Positions 33,767 through 41,463 of a stretch of 64,000 nt of DNA are shown here, piece by piece. The stretch is from JAGHEK01 sp044426235 (GTDB taxonomy: Bacteria; Bacillota; Clostridia; Peptostreptococcales; Peptostreptococcaceae). The DNA lies in the NCBI GenBank assembly GCA_044426235.1, contig JAWXUS010000004.1, forward strand, positions 38,293-102,292. The letters run 5' to 3'. A program made the position numbers and the translations under genes. Within the stretch, counting starts at the first letter, position 1, and every line of letters begins with the position of its first letter. The notes beneath the pieces were generated by a model, which saw only the letters and a program-made list of their open reading frames with translations, had not been told where the DNA came from and searched no databases.

Positions 33767-34260
33767 TGAGTTTTTTTACTGAAGATTTAATTAGTTTTTT
33801 TGCTACAATTTATGGTGGACTTTTTATAGGATTATGTTTTGATATTAATCGAGTTATGAAAAACAACTTAAAAATAATAAAGCCACTACACTCAATATTT
33901 GATATCGTATTTTGGTTTATAGTAACACTAATAAGTTTTATTTTGATAAATGCAGTTGAATCTTTTGATCTTAGATATTATCATTTTATTGCATTATTTA
34001 TAGGATTTTTACTTTATTATAAAACCATAAGTAAATTTATATTTAATTCCCTAAATTTTGTTGTTTCAGTAATAATTAAAGTGTTTGTAGTTACATTTAA
34101 ATATATATTAAAAATATCTGAGGCAATATATTATTTATTAGCTTACCTAATACACCTTTTGTATGATATTTTATTTTTACTTCCAGTACTTTTTAGTAGA
34201 CAAAAAAGGAATAAAAGAGTAAATAATAGAATTAAGTTTAAAACTAAGAAAAAGGTGTAG
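33766..34260 (+). CDS. yabQ: Spore cortex biosynthesis protein YabQ
   Basis: The 164-residue membrane protein matches YabQ, which in Bacillus subtilis is needed for spore cortex formation and sits in the outer forespore membrane. About four hydrophobic helices occupy residues 8-30, 42-64, 68-90 and 95-145, followed by a very basic tail. It is translationally coupled to yabP (TAATG overlap) and 5 bp upstream of divIC. Residues DINRVMKN after the first helix are typical. Confidence 0.88.
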   Translation: MSFFTEDLISFFATIYGGLFIGLCFDINRVMKNNLKIIKPLHSIFDIVFWFIVTLISFILINAVESFDLRYYHFIALFIGFLLYYKTISKFIFNSLNFVVSVIIKVFVVTFKYILKISEAIYYLLAYLIHLLYDILFLLPVLFSRQKRNKRVNNRIKFKTKKKV

Positions 34261-34265
34261 TATTT

Positions 34266-34544
34266 ATGAATCTAAAGAAGAAATTTAATAGTCAATTTTT
34301 AATCTTATTAATGTTTGTTTTTTATATGTGTTATACGATAATTAATAATTTTGCGACTCAAATAGTTAAAATAAATGAGTATAAAAGTGAGATAGAATAT
34401 CTTAATAAATCAATAATTGAAACTAAAAAAGAAATTGAGAAGTATAATGAAAAAGAAGATTATGATTTAGAACAAATAGCTAGAGAACGATTAAATATGG
34501 TTAAGAGTAATGAAATTATTTATATGGACATAAAAGAGAGATAA
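34266..34544 (+). CDS. divIC: Septum formation initiator family protein DivIC
   Basis: The 92-residue protein has a short cytoplasmic start, one membrane helix (about 10-32, FLILLMFVFYMCYTIINNFA) and a coiled coil (about 40-72) ending in DLEQIARERLNMVKSNEI, the conserved FtsB/DivIC end. It acts in the FtsL-DivIC-DivIB complex at the division septum. It ends the yabP-yabQ-divIC unit; its stop codon is inside the terminator stem. Confidence 0.92.
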   Translation: MNLKKKFNSQFLILLMFVFYMCYTIINNFATQIVKINEYKSEIEYLNKSIIETKKEIEKYNEKEDYDLEQIARERLNMVKSNEIIYMDIKER

Positions 34545-34563
34545 ATTTTTTATCTCTCTTTTA
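34532..34563 (+). terminator. Intrinsic terminator overlapping the divIC stop
   Basis: AAAAGAGAGATAAA pairs with TTTATCTCTCTTTT in a perfect 14-bp stem with TTT loop. The A/T ends supply the T tract. It can function on both strands. Confidence 0.8.
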
Positions 34564-34587
34564 AATATTAAAATTGGAGAAAATAAT

Positions 34588-35508
34588 ATGAAAATCTGTG
34601 TAATAGATATAGGTACGAATTCGATGAGACTTTTAGTTTCATATTTTAAAGATAATAAATTTATGACTAGAAAAAAATACGTTAATACCACTAGAATTGG
34701 AAAAGGTGTTGATGAATTTGGATATTTAACTAAAGATGCAATAGACAATAATGTTAATGCTTTAATTGAATTTAAGAAAATTTGTGATGAGAATAAATGT
34801 GAACAAGTATATTGCATTGGAACTTCTGCACTTAGAGATTCAAAAAATAAAGAAGAATTTATAAAAAATGCAAAAGAAAAAACGAATATAGATGTTTCTG
34901 TAATTTCTGGTGAAGAAGAATCATACCTTGGGTTTAAGGGAGTACTTAGTGGAGTAGAGACTAGTGAAAATATATTAGTTATTGATATAGGCGGAGGATC
35001 TACAGAATTTATAGTTGGAAATAGTAAAGAAATATTATTTTCAAAAAGCGAGGATATTGGAGCATTAAGACTTACTGAAAAATTCTTTGATGATAAATTT
35101 TCAAATGAAGAAAGTATATTAAATATGGAAAACTTTATAAATAATACTATAAAAGAAACTATCAATATTATAAAGAATTACGAAATAGGAAAAGTAGTTG
35201 GAATTGGTGGAACTATAACTTCGGTTAGTGCTATAAATCAAGAATTAGAAGTTTATTCAATGGAAAAAATACATAACAGTGAAATTTATTCTAATAATAT
35301 AGAAAATATTTTTGATAATTTAAAAAATATGACACTAGACGACAAGAAAAAAGTCAAGGGACTTCAGGAAAAAAGAGCGGATATAATAGTATCTGGTGTA
35401 GGAATTTTAAATATTATAATGAAAAACATAGAAAAAGATACAATTGTAGTTAGTGAATACGATAATTTAGAAGGTTTGGTGTGTGAAAAAGTAAGAAATA
35501 TGTCTTAA
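34588..35508 (+). CDS. ppx: Ppx/GppA family phosphatase
   Basis: The 306-residue protein has the actin-like ATPase fold of exopolyphosphatase/guanosine pentaphosphatase: VIDIGTNSMRLLV at the start, GTSALRDSKN, SGEEESYLGFKG and the phosphate loop VIDIGGGSTEFIVG. It is shorter than E. coli Ppx and lacks the C-terminal HD domain, as is common in Clostridia. It may degrade polyphosphate or pppGpp. The ATG follows TTGGAG. It precedes spoIIE, as in C. difficile to my knowledge. Confidence 0.88.
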   Translation: MKICVIDIGTNSMRLLVSYFKDNKFMTRKKYVNTTRIGKGVDEFGYLTKDAIDNNVNALIEFKKICDENKCEQVYCIGTSALRDSKNKEEFIKNAKEKTNIDVSVISGEEESYLGFKGVLSGVETSENILVIDIGGGSTEFIVGNSKEILFSKSEDIGALRLTEKFFDDKFSNEESILNMENFINNTIKETINIIKNYEIGKVVGIGGTITSVSAINQELEVYSMEKIHNSEIYSNNIENIFDNLKNMTLDDKKKVKGLQEKRADIIVSGVGILNIIMKNIEKDTIVVSEYDNLEGLVCEKVRNMS

Positions 35509-35533
35509 TTTTTTGGTATTTTACTAACTCATT

Positions 35534-35566
35534 ACGACAAAATAAGCTCCTCTAATTTGTTACAAT
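35534..35566 (+). promoter_or_regulatory. Possible Spo0A-controlled spoIIE promoter
   Basis: ACGACAAAA (35534-35542) is, on the minus strand, TTTTGTCGT, one mismatch from the Spo0A box core TGTCGAA. ACGACA (35534-35539) and TACAAT (35561-35566) are 21 bp apart, the unusual spacing known for the Bacillus spoIIE promoter. This is suggestive only. Confidence 0.3.
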
Positions 35567-35598
35567 ATTTTATTATATAACAAATAGGGGGGATTTAT

Positions 35599-37965
35599 AT
35601 GTCAACAAGTAAGGTAATTAAAAATAATAAATCGATTTTAAAAGATATAGATATAACAAATTTTTTAGGTATAGATGTTTTCATACTCTCAATAATAGGT
35701 TTCTTACTTAGTAGAGCCGTTATAATTGGAAGTATAGCTCCTTTATCAATAGCATTTTTTATGGGAACTATAAAATCTTATAGATATAAAATATCAGTTT
35801 TTTGTACAACTTTAATAGGCATACTATTTTCATTTAATGATATAGCGAATGTTTCAAAATATGTTGCTACCTTAACAATTCTTATGGTTATTAGTTCTAA
35901 AATAAAAGCTAATGAATCAAAATTAAAAATAGCACTTATTACAAGTTTAACTATGTTACCTATAACTATTTTACAAGTTATTCTTTCAAAAATGTATGTT
36001 TATGATGTTTTTATATATGTTCTTGAATTGCTACTTTTATTTATATTTACATATATATTCACATTTGGAATAGATATGATAACAAATATTAATAATAAGG
36101 TTTTAATTAGAGTTGAGGAGGCTATAGCTCTTAGCTTTTTAGTTGTATTTAGTATAATGGGAATTGGAGATTTAACATTCGTAGGATTATCAATGAAAAA
36201 TATTTTATCAACGATATTCGTAATGTTATCTGCAATAATAGGTGGTGCATCTATTGGTTGTTCAAGTGGAGTAATAGTTGGACTAGCATTTATGTTAAAT
36301 AGTGTTTCAAGTTCTATACATATGGGACTTTATTCATTATCTGCGCTTATTGGAGGAGCATTTAACAAATTAAATAGAGTTTATTCTATTTTTGGATATC
36401 TTCTTACTTGGGGAATAATATATATATATTCTTCTGGAATAAGTATTGATAGTAACCATATTATTGAAATGTTAATAGCGAGTATTGTAGTTATGTTAGT
36501 TCCAAAAAGAGTTATACTTCACTTAGAAGGGTTTGTTAATATAAATGAAGGAAATAACAAGGTTTTAAATGATTATATAAAAAGAAATACAGATGCAATA
36601 AATAATAGGCTTGTTAAAGTTTATAAAACTTATGATGAACTTGGAGATACTTTTGATAAAATAAGACAAAAAAATAATGTTATAGATAATAGAGATATTG
36701 CAAGTATTGTTGATATGATATATAGCGATGAATGTAATATGTGTTCTATGAAGAGAAAGTGTTGGGATCTTAAGTTTAATTATACTTATAGTTTAATTTC
36801 CGACTTACTTCAAGATATTGAGGAAAAAGGACACGAAAGTAATTTTGTAATAAATGAGGCTTTTAGAAAAGAGTGCTTAAAACCTGAACAAGTTTTAAAA
36901 GTTGCAATGTATTATTATAGAATGTTTGTACTTGATTATAATTGGACACTTAAATTTTCGGAAAGTAGAAAGATTATAGCGAATCAAATAAAAAGCATTT
37001 CAAAATCAATAGAGATAATTTCAAAAGATTTAAAAGATAATATCTCTATAAATATGGAAAAAGAAAAACAAATATACGACGAATTAAAAAGGAATAATAT
37101 TTCTCTTGAAAAAGTAAGTTACACAAATTTATCTAAAGATGAATTTGAAATATCAATTGAAAAAAATAATTGTAGTGATTTTAAATTATGTGATTCATTA
37201 ATTGAACCAATTTTATCAGAGTATTTAGATGAACCGCTTTGTGCTCAAAAGATAGGGTGCCGTTCTCTTGGTGGAAGATGCAGAATAAATTTAAGACGTG
37301 CACAAAAGTATAAGGCTATAACACAAGTGGCTAGAATGTCAAAAGATGGAAATGTACTTTGTGGGGATAATTACACTTATATGGATATAGTTGATGGAAA
37401 GTATATGGTAGCGCTTAGTGATGGTATGGGAAAAGGTAAAAAAGCCTATGAAGAATCATATATAACTATTGATATTTTGGAGAAAATGATGGAATCTGGA
37501 ATTGATGATGATATAGTAATAAATACTATAAATAATATGTTGATATTAAAATCAAATACTGAAGAAATGTTTTCAACTATTGATTTAGGGCTTTTTGATC
37601 TTAAGAAAGGAGTTCTTGAAACTGTTAAAATGGGAGCTTGTGCAACATACATAAAAAGAGATGAGGACGATGTTGATTTAGTTTCATCTTCGTCACTGCC
37701 AGTTGGGATTTTATCAAATATAAAACTTGATAGAAAAACTATAAATATAAATAAAGGTGATATTGTTGTTATGGTGTCTGATGGAATAGTAGATGCAGGT
37801 AAAAATAAAAATTTAGGGGATAATTGGTTAACATATTTCTTAAAGAAAATTGAAACTACAAACCCTAAAGATATAGCGGATGAAATTATTAATAAGGCAT
37901 TAGAACTTCAAGATGAAAAAATAGAAGATGATATGACTGTATTAGTTACTAAAGTTTGTGATTAA
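35599..37965 (+). CDS. spoIIE: Stage II sporulation protein E
   Basis: SpoIIE is the membrane phosphatase that dephosphorylates SpoIIAA and so activates sigma-F in the forespore. The 788-residue protein has about ten N-terminal membrane helices (roughly 25-310), a central regulatory region with the conserved cysteine cluster DECNMCSMKRKCWD, and a C-terminal PP2C phosphatase domain (about 580-788) with ALSDGMGKGKKA and MVSDGIVDAG carrying the metal-binding aspartates. Length is normal. A GGGGGG ribosome binding site precedes the ATG. Presence of this gene marks the organism as a spore former. Confidence 0.97.
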   Translation: MSTSKVIKNNKSILKDIDITNFLGIDVFILSIIGFLLSRAVIIGSIAPLSIAFFMGTIKSYRYKISVFCTTLIGILFSFNDIANVSKYVATLTILMVISSKIKANESKLKIALITSLTMLPITILQVILSKMYVYDVFIYVLELLLLFIFTYIFTFGIDMITNINNKVLIRVEEAIALSFLVVFSIMGIGDLTFVGLSMKNILSTIFVMLSAIIGGASIGCSSGVIVGLAFMLNSVSSSIHMGLYSLSALIGGAFNKLNRVYSIFGYLLTWGIIYIYSSGISIDSNHIIEMLIASIVVMLVPKRVILHLEGFVNINEGNNKVLNDYIKRNTDAINNRLVKVYKTYDELGDTFDKIRQKNNVIDNRDIASIVDMIYSDECNMCSMKRKCWDLKFNYTYSLISDLLQDIEEKGHESNFVINEAFRKECLKPEQVLKVAMYYYRMFVLDYNWTLKFSESRKIIANQIKSISKSIEIISKDLKDNISINMEKEKQIYDELKRNNISLEKVSYTNLSKDEFEISIEKNNCSDFKLCDSLIEPILSEYLDEPLCAQKIGCRSLGGRCRINLRRAQKYKAITQVARMSKDGNVLCGDNYTYMDIVDGKYMVALSDGMGKGKKAYEESYITIDILEKMMESGIDDDIVINTINNMLILKSNTEEMFSTIDLGLFDLKKGVLETVKMGACATYIKRDEDDVDLVSSSSLPVGILSNIKLDRKTININKGDIVVMVSDGIVDAGKNKNLGDNWLTYFLKKIETTNPKDIADEIINKALELQDEKIEDDMTVLVTKVCD

Positions 37966-38002
37966 TATAAATAAATTTGTAATAATTGAATATTATTGTA
38001 TT

Positions 38003-38050
38003 AAAAAAGTCAACCTAATGATATTAATTTATCGAAAGGGTGGCTTTTTT
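38003..38050 (+). promoter_or_regulatory. Terminator-shaped hairpin containing the ribosome binding site of the M3 peptidase gene
   Basis: AAAAAAGTCAACC (38003-38015) can pair with GGGTGGCTTTTTT (38038-38050) with one mismatch and one G-U. The 3' arm holds the Shine-Dalgarno AAGGGTGG and its T6 run ends directly before the ATG at 38051. It may end spoIIE transcripts and also hide the ribosome binding site. Confidence 0.5.
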
Positions 38051-39952
38051 ATGGTTAATAGAAAATATATAAAAACTTTGACATTAGTAATTTTGACTTC
38101 GATCCTTTTTGCTAATCCATTAAATAAAAAAAATACTTCATTTAGTGAGAACTTAAATTTAGAACTATTAGAAAACAAAGATGAAGAAAAGTCAGAAGAA
38201 AAAGAAAAAGTAGTTAAATATGAAAATACATATTGGGAATTAACAAACCTTTATGAAACAGAAAAAAAGTGGGAAAATGAATTGAAAAGTTTCGAGAAAG
38301 AAACTAAAGAATTAAAAAATTATATTGGAAAAGTTACTAAATCAAAAACACATCTTTCTTTTGCACTAGATATTAAAGAAAAACTTGATATAAAACTTGA
38401 AAAATTATATTGTTACGTAAAACTTAATCAAGATATCAATAAAAATTCATATAAATACCTTGATATGAGAGAAAATATATTAAATATTTGTAGTGATTAT
38501 AGTAAAATATGTTCTGATTTAGAACTTGAAATATTAAAATTATCTGATGAAGAATATAAAGATATTAAATCAGATAAAACATTATTTAAAAAGTATGGAA
38601 TGTATTTAGAGGAAATAAGGCTTAATAAAGAATATTATTTAGATGAAAAAAGTGAAGAAATACTTTGTGACGTTTCAAAATTAGCATCACTTCCAAAAGA
38701 TACTTATGATTTATTTAGAAATATGGATAAAAAAGGAACTATATCAGCATCGGACTACAAGCAAATTATTGAAGGCAATGATAGAGAGGCCAGAAAAATT
38801 GCATATCAAAATGAACTTATAACTTATAATGATAATATAAATACTATATCGTCGTTACTTATTGGTCAAGTTGAGAAAAATGTATTTTTCTCAACTCAAA
38901 GAGGATATAAATCATCACTTGATATGTATCTTAAATTCGATGAACTTGATATTAAAATTTATGATCAATTAATAGATACTGTTGACAAAAATTTAGGGAG
39001 TTTACACAAGTATATTACTCTTAGAAAAGAAATTTTAAATTTAGACAAGGTTCATTCATACGACTTGGGTGTTCCAATAGTCAAAGCAGTTGATGAAGAA
39101 ATTTCATTTGAAAAATCTCAAGGTATAATATATTCTGCATTATCACCTCTTGGTAAAGAGTATGCAGATGTTATGTTTAAGGCATTTAATGAAAAGTGGA
39201 TAGACGTTTATAGAAATGAAAATAAAGTAGGTGGGGCATATTGTATGTCGGTTTACGGTTCTCACCCATATATTCTACTTAATTATAATAATTCATTAGA
39301 TGGAGTCTCAACTTTGGCACACGAAATGGGGCATGCAGTTTATGAATACTTAAGTTCAAAAAATCAAAATTATTTCAATTCAACACCTTCAATATTTACT
39401 CACGAAGTAGCGTCAATAACTAATGAATCTTTACTTTATGAATCATTGATAAAAGATTCTAAAAATAATGAAGAAAAAGCATATTATATAACTCAATACT
39501 TAGATATGATAAAATCAACTTTATTCATACAAACTATGTATGCAGAATTTGAAAAAATGATACACGAAAAAGTTGAGAATAATGAAAGTATAAACGCAAT
39601 AGTACTTGACGATATCTGGGGGCAACTCCTTGTTAAATATTATGGAAAAGACTATGAACTTGATCAATTATCGAAGGTTGGTTGGTCTAGAATACCACAT
39701 TTTTATAATAGTTTTTATGTTTATAAATATGCAACAGGTTGTAGTGCCGGAGTTAGTTTTGCACAAAAAATATTAAATGGAGAAAATAGTGATTATATAG
39801 ATTTTTTAAAGAATGGAAGTAGTAAGTATCCGCTACAACTTCTACAAGATGCAGGAGTTAATTTAGAAAGTAAGCAACCAATTGAAGATACTATTAAAAA
39901 GTTTGATGATTTAGTTATTGAACTTGAAAAATTAACTTTACAAAAAAACTAA
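38051..39952 (+). CDS. pepF: Secreted M3 family oligoendopeptidase (PepF type)
   Basis: The 633-residue zinc peptidase has the M3 active site HEMGHAVYEY and follows the PepF/oligoendopeptidase F pattern (YRNENKVGGAYCMSVYGSHP, ESLLYESLI). From ATG 38051 it begins with a signal peptide-like segment, basic NRKYIK then TLTLVILTSILFANP. The usual PepF is cytosolic, so this copy is probably exported. The upstream in-frame start at 37958 was rejected because it lies in the spoIIE end and has no ribosome binding site. An acidic-basic spacer (about 30-55) precedes the catalytic fold. Confidence 0.88.
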   Translation: MVNRKYIKTLTLVILTSILFANPLNKKNTSFSENLNLELLENKDEEKSEEKEKVVKYENTYWELTNLYETEKKWENELKSFEKETKELKNYIGKVTKSKTHLSFALDIKEKLDIKLEKLYCYVKLNQDINKNSYKYLDMRENILNICSDYSKICSDLELEILKLSDEEYKDIKSDKTLFKKYGMYLEEIRLNKEYYLDEKSEEILCDVSKLASLPKDTYDLFRNMDKKGTISASDYKQIIEGNDREARKIAYQNELITYNDNINTISSLLIGQVEKNVFFSTQRGYKSSLDMYLKFDELDIKIYDQLIDTVDKNLGSLHKYITLRKEILNLDKVHSYDLGVPIVKAVDEEISFEKSQGIIYSALSPLGKEYADVMFKAFNEKWIDVYRNENKVGGAYCMSVYGSHPYILLNYNNSLDGVSTLAHEMGHAVYEYLSSKNQNYFNSTPSIFTHEVASITNESLLYESLIKDSKNNEEKAYYITQYLDMIKSTLFIQTMYAEFEKMIHEKVENNESINAIVLDDIWGQLLVKYYGKDYELDQLSKVGWSRIPHFYNSFYVYKYATGCSAGVSFAQKILNGENSDYIDFLKNGSSKYPLQLLQDAGVNLESKQPIEDTIKKFDDLVIELEKLTLQKN

Positions 39953-39974
39953 TCTCTTTGAGGTTAGTTTTTTG
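39946..39974 (+). terminator. Intrinsic terminator of the M3 peptidase gene
   Basis: AAACTAATCTC pairs with GAGGTTAGTTT across a TTT loop and is followed by more T. The stop codon lies in the stem. Confidence 0.85.
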
Positions 39975-40003
39975 TGTTACTAGTTTTCTAATTATTTATT
40001 TAG

Positions 40004-40012
40004 TGTTATAAT
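40004..40012 (+). promoter_or_regulatory. Extended -10 promoter of the small membrane peptide gene
   Basis: TGTTATAAT is a perfect extended -10; no good -35 is present. Transcription would start about 35 bp before the small gene. Confidence 0.55.
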
Positions 40013-40054
40013 CTAAATTAATACTATACGTAAAAGAAATATTAGGAGGATACT

Positions 40055-40156
40055 ATGAATAAAAAAGTTATTAAAAGAAATCAAACTATCGCAAAAGCAG
40101 TTGCATTATTTTTTGTTTTATCTAGTATTTTAAGTGTTTTAATATTATTCATATAA
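40055..40156 (+). CDS. 33-residue single-helix membrane peptide
   Basis: This short gene encodes a basic N-terminus (MNKKVIKRNQTIAKA) and one hydrophobic helix (about 15-33) with no further domain. Evidence that it is real: a perfect AGGAGG at the right distance from the ATG, an extended -10 promoter about 45 bp upstream, and a 14-bp hairpin just after the stop, making a compact monocistronic unit. It resembles the short DUF4044-like membrane peptides of Firmicutes in layout, but I cannot assign the family. Function unknown. A toxin-like role is possible but unsupported. Confidence 0.7.
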   Translation: MNKKVIKRNQTIAKAVALFFVLSSILSVLILFI

Positions 40157-40161
40157 TCTAT

Positions 40162-40194
40162 TAATAAGTCTTTATGTTAAATAAAGACTTATTA
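40162..40194 (+). terminator. Hairpin after the small membrane peptide gene
   Basis: TAATAAGTCTTTAT and ATAAAGACTTATTA form a perfect 14-bp stem with a five-base loop. The T tract is weak. Confidence 0.6.
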
Positions 40195-40258
40195 TTTACG
40201 TAAAATATTATATAAGGTATAATAAAGTTAATTATTGTCGATAAAGGAAGGGAAATGT

Positions 40259-41260
40259 ATGGATAGAAATTTAGCGCTTGAACTTGTGAGAGTAACAGAA
40301 ACTGCAGCAATAGTATCTTCTCAATTTATGGGAAGAGGAGATAAAAATGGTGCAGATGGTGCAGCAGTTGAGGCTATGAGAAGAGCATTTGAATCTGTGG
40401 ATATAAATGGAGAAGTTGTTATTGGAGAAGGTGAATTAGACGAGGCACCAATGTTATATATAGGTGAAAAAGTTGGAAAGCAAAAGCCTGATAGTATGGA
40501 AGTTGATATAGCAGTTGATCCTCTTGATGGAACTACTCTTATTGCAAAGGGAATGCAAAATGTTATTTCAGTTATTGCAATAGGTGAAAAAGGGAGTTTA
40601 CTTAAAGCACCAGATACATATATGCAAAAAATAGTTGTTGGACCAAAAGCTAAAGGTAGCATTGACTTAACTAAGTCACCAGAGGAAAATATAAGAGCTG
40701 TTGCTTTGGCACTTGGTAAAAAAACAAATCAAATGACAATATCTGTACAGGATAGAGAAAGACATAATGATATAATTGAGGCGGCAAGAAAATTAGGGGC
40801 AAGAATACAAATGTTTGGAGATGGAGATGTTGCAACTGCAATATCAACATGCTTTGAAGATACAGGAATAGATATGATGATGGGAATTGGTGGAGGACCT
40901 GAGGGAGTTATAACTGCTGTTGCCATAAAATCTATGGGTGGAGATATGCAAGCAAAAATCTATCCACTTAGCGAACAAGAAACAAATAGATGTTATGAAA
41001 TGGGATTTAACGATGAAGATATAGCAAAAATACTTACTATTGAAGACTTAGCAAAAGGAGAAAATCTTTACTTTGCAGCTACTGCAATAACAGAAGGAGA
41101 TCTTTTAAAAGGAGTTAAAAATATTAGTGGTAATAAGATAAAAACTCAATCAGTAGTTATGAGATGCAAGACTGGTACTATAAGATTTGTTGATGGAATT
41201 CATAATTTAAATAAGAGTGAAATATTAATAGAACTTATGGCGAAATATGAAGTAAATTAA
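40259..41260 (+). CDS. glpX: Class II fructose-1,6-bisphosphatase
   Basis: GlpX hydrolyses fructose-1,6-bisphosphate in gluconeogenesis. The 333-residue protein starts MDRNLALELVRVTETAAIVS and carries the metal and substrate motifs EGELDEAPMLYIGE and AVDPLDGTTLIAKG, followed by GGGPEGVITAVAIKSMGGDM. The start at 40259 is supported by AAGGAAGGG a few bases upstream; the TTG at 40235 has no such site. It is monocistronic with its own terminator. Confidence 0.96.
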   Translation: MDRNLALELVRVTETAAIVSSQFMGRGDKNGADGAAVEAMRRAFESVDINGEVVIGEGELDEAPMLYIGEKVGKQKPDSMEVDIAVDPLDGTTLIAKGMQNVISVIAIGEKGSLLKAPDTYMQKIVVGPKAKGSIDLTKSPEENIRAVALALGKKTNQMTISVQDRERHNDIIEAARKLGARIQMFGDGDVATAISTCFEDTGIDMMMGIGGGPEGVITAVAIKSMGGDMQAKIYPLSEQETNRCYEMGFNDEDIAKILTIEDLAKGENLYFAATAITEGDLLKGVKNISGNKIKTQSVVMRCKTGTIRFVDGIHNLNKSEILIELMAKYEVN

Positions 41261-41267
41261 TTTTTTT

Positions 41268-41297
41268 AAAAGTATACCCGATAGGTATGCTTTTTTA
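41268..41297 (+). terminator. Intrinsic terminator of glpX
   Basis: AAGTATACC pairs with GGTATGCTT (one G-U) with a short loop, then T6. Confidence 0.85.
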
Positions 41298-41357
41298 GTT
41301 TAAAAATTTAAAAAATGGTTATATTAAATTAGTATAAGCTAAAAAAGAACTTTATTA

Positions 41358-41386
41358 TTGACCTAGCTTTGGGTGAATGATATTAT
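41358..41386 (+). promoter_or_regulatory. Sigma-A type promoter of rho
   Basis: TTGACC (41358-41363) and TATTAT (41381-41386) are separated by exactly 17 bp. The transcript would have a leader of about 70 bases. Confidence 0.65.
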
Positions 41387-41463
41387 TAGACTATTAAAAA
41401 ACTTTTCTTTTTCATATCTTTTAATATTCCAAACAAAAAAGCTTTATATTATAGGAGGAAACT

